Below are positions 8,345 through 14,120 of a stretch of DNA of 47,462 bases, piece by piece (within the stretch, counting starts at the first letter, position 1; each line of letters begins with the position of its first letter). Below the pieces are notes generated by a model. The model was not told the DNA's origin. It did no database searches and was given only the letters and a program-made list of their open reading frames with translations. The position numbers were made by a program, and so were the translations under genes. Origin of the DNA: a virus; the IMG/VR virus record IMGVR_UViG_3300050821_008598, positions 1-47,462 of that record; one strand, written 5' to 3'.

Positions 8345-8574
8345 CAGTTCATGCTCCATTTCTTCGGCAAATCAGGCTGTTTCATCTTCTCGTAGCGCAG
8401 GATTTGCCCGGTCTTTGCGCAAGAAAAAGTAATCTCAGTGATCTCAAATTTAATATGAATCGTCGTGATGTGGCCTTTGTCGCAGCCGATGGACATCCCC
8501 ACTTCTTGAGTTTGCAAGAAGTGATTTTGCCCTTGGACTGAGCACTGCGGGCAATTAACGGCTGGGACAGACAC
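8344..8574 (-). CDS. 76-residue Cys-containing hypothetical protein
   Basis: I choose GTG 8574, preceded by AAAGGAAAAA; a longer TTG start at 8649 would run across the zinc-finger gene in another frame. The product has CPQC near the N-terminus and later Cys-Asp-Lys-Gly-His, giving a possible zinc site, then a beta-rich segment. It overlaps its upstream neighbour by 20 bases and its downstream neighbour by one. The family is not recognised. Confidence 0.6.
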   Translation of the reverse strand: MSVPAVNCPQCSVQGQNHFLQTQEVGMSIGCDKGHITTIHIKFEITEITFSCAKTGQILRYEKMKQPDLPKKWSMN

Positions 8575-8707
8575 GCTTTTTCCTTTTTCGATAGGCGGCT
8601 TGATTGATCGCGCAGCACTTGCGACAGTACCTTTTGCGTCGGTACACAAAGAGATTCTTTGCGTCGTAGGGGTGCCCGCGTCCGCAATGAGTGGTCTTCT
8701 CTTTCAC
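8555..8707 (-). CDS. 50-residue basic zinc-finger protein, like an HNH tail
   Basis: The frame runs from GTG 8707 to TAA 8555. It has HC..GH (residues 7-12), an Asn-Leu-Phe segment, then R.YCRKCC near 26-32 and a strongly basic tail. The same spacing, HC..GH...N......R.C..C, is seen in the C-terminal part of the HNH endonuclease at 245-703. GTGA overlap with the 66-residue gene upstream supports translation. It is probably a nucleic-acid binding zinc knuckle left over from, or independent of, an HNH enzyme. Confidence 0.6.
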   Translation of the reverse strand: MKEKTTHCGRGHPYDAKNLFVYRRKRYCRKCCAINQAAYRKRKKRVCPSR

Positions 8708-8904
8708 TCAACCCTCACCTGTTCTATGGGAACTGTGCGCTCGACGATATCGCCCGCGATGTCTTTCACTTTGATCACGAACTGCTTGCCGCCTGGCTTG
8801 CGATAGAAAAAGACTCCAGGAATAGCCTTTTCCACGGGCTTTCTAGATGATTTATCGGTGCGATACCAGATGACTGGATCGCCTGGAGTGAGAGTCGTGA
8901 TCAT
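8704..8904 (-). CDS. 66-residue hypothetical protein, SH3-like pattern
   Basis: I choose ATG 8904, which overlaps the stop of the 48-residue gene (ATGA). A longer frame is open upstream to 9135, but that would run through the tRNA at 9066-9167, so I reject it. The product is a compact beta-rich domain with TPGDPVIWY near the start and many Lys/Val. The pattern suggests a small SH3-like barrel. The function is unknown. It lies within the chain of coupled small genes before the helicase. Confidence 0.6.
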   Translation of the reverse strand: MITTLTPGDPVIWYRTDKSSRKPVEKAIPGVFFYRKPGGKQFVIKVKDIAGDIVERTVPIEQVRVE

Positions 8905-9047
8905 CCTTCGTGCTTTCGACGGATACGTCTTGCGAGCTTTTGATACTTCGCTTTTTTCTTTCGACGAGCGATCGACGGTATCGGTTTTGTCGTTGGACGC
9001 GCCTCTAAAAACCTGGGATTCTCTGCTCTTGTTCGTCTGCGTGCCAT
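8901..9047 (-). CDS. 48-residue highly basic protein
   Basis: ATG 9047 follows an excellent GAAAGGAACCT ribosome-binding site and the frame ends at TGA 8901. The protein has about 20 Arg/Lys and only three acidic residues, with Arg-rich runs at both ends. That suggests binding to DNA or RNA. It is the first gene after the tRNA and is coupled to the next by ATGA. It is too short for standard gene calling but is supported by its ribosome-binding site and both overlaps. Confidence 0.55.
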   Translation of the reverse strand: MARRRTRAENPRFLEARPTTKPIPSIARRKKKAKYQKLARRIRRKHEG

Positions 9048-9065
9048 AGGTTCCTTTCAAAAATT

Positions 9066-9167
9066 TGGCTCTAGGGGTAGGATTCGGACCTACACACCCA
9101 TCGTTAAAAAGTCTCGACAGGCACACGGTAGACAACCGCGCGCGTTTGCCAATTTCGCCACCCTAGA
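9066..9167 (-). tRNA. tRNA-like gene with long variable arm and GUC anticodon loop
   Basis: The minus strand folds into a full cloverleaf. The acceptor is TCTAGGG/CCCTAGA, then discriminator G and an encoded CCA (9066-9068). The D arm is GCG/CGC with GG in the loop. The anticodon stem is CGCGG/CCGTG with loop TTGTCTA. The variable arm has a 7-bp stem (9121-9115 with 9103-9097). The T stem is GTAGG/CCTAC with loop TCCGAAT. A long variable arm belongs to Leu/Ser/Tyr tRNAs, and the D-arm sequence is Leu-like, but the loop reads GUC (Asp). Position 37 is U and position 55 is C, both unusual. It may be degenerate, or a specialised tRNA or decoy. Confidence 0.7.
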
Positions 9168-9210
9168 ATTTTAAAAACGATGGGCAAGGATTTGTTCAAT
9201 TCCCCGAATT

Positions 9211-9342
9211 TTAACCAGCGCTGCCCCAGTTCTTGCAAATACTTTCTAGAATTTCTTTGCATAAATGCAGCCTTCGTTTCCTATTGTCCTCGGGGTTAGC
9301 GGGACACCCATCGTCATCTTCCTCGGAGATAGATTCAGGCCA
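9211..9342 (-). pseudogene. 43-codon protein-like frame without a start codon
   Basis: Directly after the TGA (9345-9343) of the 59-residue membrane gene, the same frame stays open for 43 codons. It encodes an acidic then Cys-containing segment that looks like real protein, with DDDG..AN..D followed by a basic and Cys-rich helix. No ATG, GTG or TTG lies in this frame. An ATG at 9340 in the preceding frame would enter it if one base were skipped at GCC-TGA-A. It may be a readthrough extension, a frameshifted gene, or an assembly error. Confidence 0.35.
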
Positions 9343-9522
9343 TCACGAGGAAGGTTTATTAATCACGCCAATCACTAGGCATCCGACAACGCCGAGACCA
9401 AAGAGGCCGCCGCCAGCGAAAGCCAGTTGCCACTGCTTAAATATGAAAAAGGCTCCAATGCCAAGCGCGCAAAGGATCAAGCTCACAATCAACCAAGGAA
9501 CTAGATTGGACTGAAGTTTCAT
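9343..9522 (-). CDS. 59-residue two-TM protein, holin-like
   Basis: ATG 9522 lies behind AAGGGG and the frame ends at TGA 9343. Two hydrophobic helices (about 9-28 and 34-54) are separated by a short turn (KQWQ). This is the topology of class II holins, but the position in the early leftward operon, far from the late genes, argues for another membrane role. The frame continues open past the stop (see 9211-9342). Confidence 0.65.
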   Translation of the reverse strand: MKLQSNLVPWLIVSLILCALGIGAFFIFKQWQLAFAGGGLFGLGVVGCLVIGVINKPSS

Positions 9523-9531
9523 AAAATCCCC

Positions 9532-9666
9532 TTAAAAAGTGGTGGGATGTGGATGCTCCGCGACCTGCGTCCACATGTTACCCTCCGGGCAAGCCAACCA
9601 CTCATCCCCCCGACTGATGCAGCAGCCGAAGTGAACTTGAAAAAAGAGCGGACAGGTTAAGTCAAT
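9532..9666 (-). pseudogene. 44-codon protein-like frame with no canonical start (ATT?)
   Basis: The frame ends at TAA 9532, just before the membrane gene, and encodes a convincing small Cys-containing protein. Motifs are GCCISRGDEWLACPEG, then a Trp-Thr-Gln and a His-Pro-His-Pro end. No ATG, GTG or TTG occurs in frame; ATT at 9666 has GGGGAG about nine bases upstream. Alternatively the ATG at 9694, behind CCGGAG, would read straight into it if the four-G run (9678-9681) were three G or if a +1 shift occurred. Either way a product is likely. Confidence 0.45.
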
Positions 9667-9708
9667 AACAGCCAGCTCCCCGACCGAAGCTCATAATCTC
9701 CGGTCTAT

Positions 9709-10161
9709 TTAAGCAAACGGATTGGAAGCTTTTGCAGCCGGAGCAGCACCAGCAGTTGCCGTAGTCGCAGCAGCTAGAGGCTTGTACGCACGCACGCGGG
9801 TTTGAGGGCCGTAAGCGCCGCCGTCGTCAATCGTTTTCACGGCGACAGTACCTTTAAGTCCGAGCATCTCATCAGTGGATTTGAGCATATTCGGATTTGG
9901 ATGTCCAAAAGACTTTAAAAGTCCTTTCAACTGGCCTAAGCCGATTTGGACGGCTTGAGGATTCGCGTTTTCGATATTGAACTGGTCAAAGACTACGCGA
10001 CCGGCTTGAGGCTGGCCATCGGTGATTTTCATCTGGACCTTGATCATCGTGCCGCCCGATTTCGTCGGACTGACTTCAGACTTGTTCACGATCACATTGT
10101 ACGATCCATCTGGGATCGGTGTGTTTTCCTGCGCGCCTTCGAGATTTAAATTCAGACTCAT
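9709..10161 (-). CDS. DUF669-type ssDNA-binding protein
   Basis: This 150-residue protein matches the DUF669 pattern: an N-terminal IPDGSYNV, an SEV.PTKSGG..I segment, and an Ala-rich flexible tail ending SNPFA. DUF669 proteins accompany Sak4-type ATPases and are regarded as phage single-strand DNA-binding proteins. It should coat the 3' strands produced by the exonuclease. It lies downstream of the Sak4 gene in the same operon, separated by two small genes. Confidence 0.85.
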   Translation of the reverse strand: MSLNLNLEGAQENTPIPDGSYNVIVNKSEVSPTKSGGTMIKVQMKITDGQPQAGRVVFDQFNIENANPQAVQIGLGQLKGLLKSFGHPNPNMLKSTDEMLGLKGTVAVKTIDDGGAYGPQTRVRAYKPLAAATTATAGAAPAAKASNPFA

Positions 10162-10185
10162 ATTTCTCCCCTTTTAAAATCGACA

Positions 10186-10398
10186 TCATCCGATGTCGAA
10201 AGTTGCTATGATTTTATCGATGGACATTTTTTGACGATCCGAGATGAAATCCTTATCTTGAATCTGATGAAGAATATTTTCTACAAACGTTGTGTCAAAA
10301 TCAATCCGTCGCGTTGAGTTTGCCCATTCAATGATAGAATCGCACTTCTCAGAGTACGTGATCAAATCGTCTTCACTCAAGTCAAGATTTAGAGTCAT
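10186..10398 (-). CDS. 70-residue acidic hypothetical protein
   Basis: I choose ATG 10398 because GGGAG lies six bases upstream and it overlaps the stop of the 49-residue gene (ATGA). ATG 10413 would add five residues. The product is helical and acidic (EDD, DKD) with no known motif. It sits between the Sak4 and DUF669 genes, so a recombination-accessory role is possible. Confidence 0.65.
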   Translation of the reverse strand: MTLNLDLSEDDLITYSEKCDSIIEWANSTRRIDFDTTFVENILHQIQDKDFISDRQKMSIDKIIATFDIG

Positions 10399-10544
10399 CC
10401 GCCGCTCCCACATTTTTCACATTTCGACGTATCAGTTGTCAACTGACCAGCCCGAAGAAGTAGGAGTAAGAACGCACGATTTAACTCTGGATTTTGTCTG
10501 CCAAGCTCATCGATTGCTCGCAGAATTGCGTCGTCCCATCTCAT
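10395..10544 (-). CDS. 49-residue helical protein with CEKC motif
   Basis: The frame runs from ATG 10544, overlapping the Sak4 stop (ATGA), to TGA 10395, overlapping the next ATG. It has a Leu-rich helix around residues 24-31 and ends in KCEKCGSGG, a half zinc knuckle that might pair in a dimer. Both overlaps support it as a real coupled gene. The function is unknown. Confidence 0.6.
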   Translation of the reverse strand: MRWDDAILRAIDELGRQNPELNRAFLLLLLRAGQLTTDTSKCEKCGSGG

Positions 10545-11362
10545 ACCGATTTTGCAGCCTTCGCTTCTTGAGCAGCCTGTTTGCCCTTAGCTGAGATATC
10601 AGCGAGGATCGGAGCTTGTCGAATCTTTTTTACGACAATCGAAAGATCAGCGTCTTCTAAATTTGCAAGACGACCTGAGCGATCTTTTGGGAAGTCTATT
10701 TTATCCGTTTTCTGAGTGAGAAGCTTCCGGATATTGGTCCCAGTTTTCTCGTCTTTTTCAGCGGTCACGCCCAAGTAGAGGATCTCGTCAAACAAAGCGG
10801 GCAAGCGGTCAGCAAATGATCCGATCATCGCCACTTTCATTTTTGAGATGCCGTCCGAGTCTGATTCATTTTTCACGAGCGACGTGAAAACCACATTGTA
10901 ATGGCTTAAATCTCGAAACGCTTTTGAGATCGACATCATTTGAGTCGATAGCTCACCGTACTTCTTGATCGTATTCTTCGGGCCTTGATACTCTTCTAGA
11001 CTCTCTAGCCATTCGAGCACGTTTTGTTGAACTTCAGTGAGTGAATCGATGAAAAGCCAATTATAGCGTTTCATTTGCGCAGGCTCTTTGACCCAAGCCA
11101 AGATCTGACCCAGACGCCTTACGCGCGCGACCTTGGGAACTTCAACCATCTTGCCTTCGATTTCTTCTTGCTGAAGCTCGACATAATCGATGTCTGATCC
11201 GCGCAAAGAGAGAAGTCCTGCTTCAGCGGAGATCACGAGAACTTTTTCGCCTAAGCCCGCTTGCAAAGTGCGCGCAAGTGAAGTCTTCCCATTTCCCGCC
11301 TCACCAGCGACGACCAGTTTGATGGTTTCACTTTCAGTGACGCGCGTATTCATAATTTTCAT
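10541..11362 (-). CDS. Sak4-type RecA-like ATPase (AAA_24)
   Basis: This 273-residue P-loop protein has Walker A GEAGNGKT at 20-27 and Walker B-like LFIDSL around 103-108. It also has the early Ala-Glu-Ala-Gly segment typical of phage nucleotide-binding Sak4 proteins. Sak4 acts with a phage SSB to anneal or pair single strands; the DUF669 gene downstream fits. The C-terminus is Ala/Lys-rich. CAGGAG precedes ATG 11362. It is the first gene of the leftward operon, directly after the divergent control region. Confidence 0.88.
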   Translation of the reverse strand: MKIMNTRVTESETIKLVVAGEAGNGKTSLARTLQAGLGEKVLVISAEAGLLSLRGSDIDYVELQQEEIEGKMVEVPKVARVRRLGQILAWVKEPAQMKRYNWLFIDSLTEVQQNVLEWLESLEEYQGPKNTIKKYGELSTQMMSISKAFRDLSHYNVVFTSLVKNESDSDGISKMKVAMIGSFADRLPALFDEILYLGVTAEKDEKTGTNIRKLLTQKTDKIDFPKDRSGRLANLEDADLSIVVKKIRQAPILADISAKGKQAAQEAKAAKSV

Positions 11363-11460
11363 TGAGTGCTCCTGAATTTTAATTTTGATTTGTGCCCCGA
11401 AAGAGTTATTACTAGAAAACTTTTAAAACGCAATAACAAATTTTTGAATCTAGAAAACAA
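11363..11460 (-). promoter_or_regulatory. probable early promoter/operator region of the leftward operon
   Basis: This AT-rich intergenic stretch holds the direct repeat CTAGAAAAC at 11413-11421 and 11451-11459, and an inverted pair GTTATT (11406-11411)/AATAAC (11433-11438). On the minus strand a TTGCGT and a TAATAA lie 16 bases apart, a possible -35/-10 pair. The repeats could bind a regulator. No second promoter box for the rightward gene is clear. Confidence 0.35.
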
Positions 11461-11494
11461 AAAAGGGAAGCAGGTTTTCACCGACTTCCCTTTT
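11461..11494. terminator. hairpin with A and T flanks, bidirectional-terminator-like
   Basis: AAAAGGGAAG (11461-11470) pairs with CTTCCCTTTT (11485-11494) around a 14-base loop, with A-rich sequence before and T-rich sequence after. This is the shape of a bidirectional intrinsic terminator. It lies between divergent genes, where it would insulate the two operons or attenuate the rightward transcript. Confidence 0.55.
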
Positions 11495-11545
11495 TCCGGG
11501 CACTCTCAAAACCAGTCTCGTGAGAGATAGAGATGGAGTAATTCG

Positions 11546-13636
11546 TTGTTTAGCAAATACCGGGAGCTGGGTCTAGCCTTAATTCCTTTAAAGCCGGAAT
11601 CTAAAGCGCCTTTGCTTGACGCCTGGACACAGTTCTGCGACCGGCTCCCCACCGAAGAAGAGTGCGAAAAGTGGGAGAAATACTATCCGGATCGCTATGG
11701 ACAAGTTTGCGGACCCGCGTCCGGTGTCATGTGGGTTGATATCGACTCGGACGATCCCGCAATCCTCAACGCCGTCAAACCGTCGCCTGTGAGAAAGCGG
11801 GGACGCAAAGGAGAATCTCGTGCTTTTAAATTTGATCCGGACGTCCTGTCCTGCAAAGTGGCTGGCATCATCGATATTCTGGCTTACGGTCATCAAACTG
11901 TTTTACCTCCCACGCTTCACCCTGAGACAGAAAAGCCTTACGTTTGGATCACGCCAGATACGCTTGAGAATTTTTCCATCACCGACCTCCCGACGTTCAC
12001 GCAAGACGATCTCAATGACATCCGACGAATTCTGGAGCCAGCTAAGTTTGAATCTGGCGAAACCTCGGGCGTGTCGCTTCAGGGTCCATTTTTCAACGAC
12101 GACACAAAGCGGTTATCCCCTCATGGTTCGCATGACCGGCTCAAGAGAATCGTGTCTGCGATCATTGCGCGCGGTGCTTCGCCTGACGAAGCCGTTCGAG
12201 AACTTCTAAGATACGATGAAGAGAATCATAAACCGACTGGATACTTTGCCGATGGAACGCGCTCGGATTGTTTTGCCGATCCAGTCTCAAACGCCCTCTT
12301 TTTCTATGCATCAAACGTCAGAACTTTCAATCGACGGCAAGTCAAAACTGGTCAGATCCCAGCGATACCACTTGTCTCAGGATCTGAGCTGATCGATGTC
12401 TCCCAGCTCATGCCTCAAACCGGAAAAGCTTTCGAGTCAAAAAAATGGCCTGAGCCAACTGGGACTTTAAAAGATCTGCGTGATCTGATTTTGCAGTCGT
12501 CCAAACGTCACCAGCCAGGTCTAGCGCTCGGCGGTGCTATCGCCATCGGATCAGTCGTGATCGCGAACCGCTTCAAATTTGGAAATACATGGCCAAATCT
12601 TTTCATCATCAACGTGGCGAATACGGGAGCCGGGAAAAGTTTTCCTTACACAGCGGCTAAAAAACTTTTGAATGCAGAGAACGAGTTGGATCTTCTTGGA
12701 GCTGGCGGCTATCGCTCTAGCACGGCGATATTGAAAGACCTCGTCGGACGTCGTGAGCGCTTGGATTTAATCGATGAGTGCTCGTCACTTTTTAAAACGA
12801 TGCGCGACGGCGGGATTTTTCAAAGCGACATGATGGACATCCTCAATCAACTTTGGTCAGACTCCAGCTCCCTCTTCATCGGACCTGAAGCGGCCGGACG
12901 CGAGAAGATTCAAGTTTGGCATCCATGCATCACGGCGCTTCTGTCGACGACTCCGGACGGTTTGAAAAATTCGATCTCACGCGAATTCGTGACCCAAGGG
13001 TTCTTGCCGCGTTGCCTCATTTTCAATGATGTAGGGTACGGGGAGATCACGAAAGACACTTGGGATGACGCGCTTGCTCAAAAGATTGTTCGCAAGTTTC
13101 AAGAGATGCAAGCCTACGGTGCGGTCGACAAGCGCAATCTTGCCGGACCTCGACCTGGACCAGAAGAGATCGAGTCCACGCTGGAGGCTCGGACGCGGCT
13201 TGACTCTTACGCGCTGGAGTGTGCGGAAAAGTTGGCTGAACCGAGTCGTGACGAAGTCGAGCGACATTTCTTTTCACGAGCAGCTCAGCAAGCGGCGAAA
13301 CTCGCTCTCATTCATGGCGCGTTGAGCCAGCTTCGTATAGGCCTCTCAGACGTCGAATGGGCAATCGATGTGCTGGAAGCCCTATCCTACAACGCTTCGG
13401 CCCTCCTGCCTCAAATGGGAGCGGAGAACAACCAAGAATCCAACGTCATGAGAATCCTTCAGATCATTCAGGTCGCGGGCAAGATCGCGCACGGTGCTCT
13501 CGTGGCAAAGACCCGGTTCCTCAAAACGCCGGAGCGGACAGAAATGCTGACTTCGCTTGAGGTTGAGGGACGGATTCAGTCAAGCGTTGAAATAACTGTA
13601 ACCCGACCCGCGAAAATTTACAGCTATTTGCGGTGA
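11546..13636 (+). CDS. primase-polymerase with C-terminal helicase/ATPase domain
   Basis: This 696-residue protein starts with a bifunctional primase/polymerase (Prim-Pol) domain: LALIPL..ESKAP near 10-22, Gly-rich loop, and the catalytic VDIDSDD around 64-70. A DUF3987-like P-loop domain follows with Walker A NTGAGKS about 358-364. Such fused proteins prime and unwind at phage and plasmid origins. The start is TTG 11546 with ATGGAG upstream; no ATG fits. An AT-rich iteron region follows directly. No other replicative polymerase is encoded, so this protein probably directs host enzymes. Confidence 0.85.
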   Translation: MFSKYRELGLALIPLKPESKAPLLDAWTQFCDRLPTEEECEKWEKYYPDRYGQVCGPASGVMWVDIDSDDPAILNAVKPSPVRKRGRKGESRAFKFDPDVLSCKVAGIIDILAYGHQTVLPPTLHPETEKPYVWITPDTLENFSITDLPTFTQDDLNDIRRILEPAKFESGETSGVSLQGPFFNDDTKRLSPHGSHDRLKRIVSAIIARGASPDEAVRELLRYDEENHKPTGYFADGTRSDCFADPVSNALFFYASNVRTFNRRQVKTGQIPAIPLVSGSELIDVSQLMPQTGKAFESKKWPEPTGTLKDLRDLILQSSKRHQPGLALGGAIAIGSVVIANRFKFGNTWPNLFIINVANTGAGKSFPYTAAKKLLNAENELDLLGAGGYRSSTAILKDLVGRRERLDLIDECSSLFKTMRDGGIFQSDMMDILNQLWSDSSSLFIGPEAAGREKIQVWHPCITALLSTTPDGLKNSISREFVTQGFLPRCLIFNDVGYGEITKDTWDDALAQKIVRKFQEMQAYGAVDKRNLAGPRPGPEEIESTLEARTRLDSYALECAEKLAEPSRDEVERHFFSRAAQQAAKLALIHGALSQLRIGLSDVEWAIDVLEALSYNASALLPQMGAENNQESNVMRILQIIQVAGKIAHGALVAKTRFLKTPERTEMLTSLEVEGRIQSSVEITVTRPAKIYSYLR

Positions 13637-13690
13637 TCCAACTTTGGACCCAAGGTGGTGCAAAACGCACCTGCAAAAACACCCTAATAC

Positions 13691-13718
13691 TTGACTATTT
13701 ATCTAATACATGTAAAAA
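13691..13718 (+). promoter_or_regulatory. possible sigma-70-like promoter
   Basis: TTGACT at 13691-13696 is followed after 16 bases by TAAAAA. The -35 box is good and the -10 box weak. It points rightwards into the repeat-rich origin region and the structured leader of the Topo VI-A-like gene. Confidence 0.3.
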
Positions 13719-13723
13719 CTGAA

Positions 13724-13934
13724 TACAGTCATTTAGTAACCATTTAAAACGGTTAATGCCTATAATATATAATAATAATATATATATATATAATATATTA
13801 TAATAACTGAATAAATGAATGACTGTACGAGGGGGTATAAAAAAAGACTCTATATAAAGAGACTCATCGCGTTAAGAACGCCCGGACACCGCCTGAGAGA
13901 CACCCCCTACAGTTATTCAGTTATTACAGTAATT
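13724..13934. other. probable replication origin: iterons, AT block and dyad symmetry
   Basis: The ten-base motif (T)ACAGTNATT or TTCAGTTATT occurs at 13724-13733 (+), 13802-13811 (-), 13818-13827 (-), 13908-13917 (+), 13916-13925 (+) and 13925-13934 (+). Between the first copies lies a block of almost pure A/T with alternating TA (about 13761-13806). AGGGGGT (13830-13836) pairs with ACCCCCT (13902-13908), placing the two iteron groups on the arms of a large dyad. CGCGTTAAG (13868-13876) also pairs with CTTAACGCG (13959-13967). No gene is present. Position beside prim-pol supports an origin. Confidence 0.65.
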
Positions 13935-13990
13935 CATTGCGTCATTGTTTTTACTGGCCTTAACGCGTATGCTTTGGTATGGTATTATTA

Positions 13991-14118
13991 GACTTGGCGA
14001 TCCTCATCCATTTTTATTTTCGCGTTCTCTCCGCCAGGTCTGAACGCGAGCCAAGTCCGAAAGGTAAATCTCCGTTCAACTGGAACCTTTCGGACTTGGA
14101 TTTTAAAGGAGACCTGGC
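13991..14118 (+). promoter_or_regulatory. structured leader with mutually exclusive hairpins, switch-like
   Basis: Fold I has GACTTGGC (13991-13998) with GCCAAGTC (14050-14057), enclosing TCGCGTTC (14020-14027) with GAACGCGA (14042-14049). Fold II has CCAAGTCCGAAAGGT (14051-14065) with ACCTTTCGGACTTGG (14085-14099), enclosed by GCCAGGTCT (14033-14041) with AGACCTGGC (14110-14118). The folds share bases and cannot coexist. In fold II the outer stem overlaps the 3' end of AAAGGAG, the ribosome-binding site of the gene at 14121. This resembles a riboswitch, attenuator or protein-controlled leader. All pairings are exact. Confidence 0.55.
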
Positions 14119-14120
14119 AA

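Noticed and set aside
8382-8711. A 109-residue Arg/Lys-rich minus-strand frame
   Set aside because: It overlaps two better frames with zinc motifs and exact stop-start overlaps, and its composition looks like an out-of-frame shadow.
8704-9135. A 143-residue minus-strand frame upstream of the helicase
   Set aside because: Its first part reads through the tRNA at 9066-9167, and good internal starts at 9047 (other frame) and 8904 explain the region better.
9233-9514. A 93-residue plus-strand frame
   Set aside because: Pro/Ser/Arg-rich with no ribosome-binding site; it is antisense to the 59-residue membrane gene.
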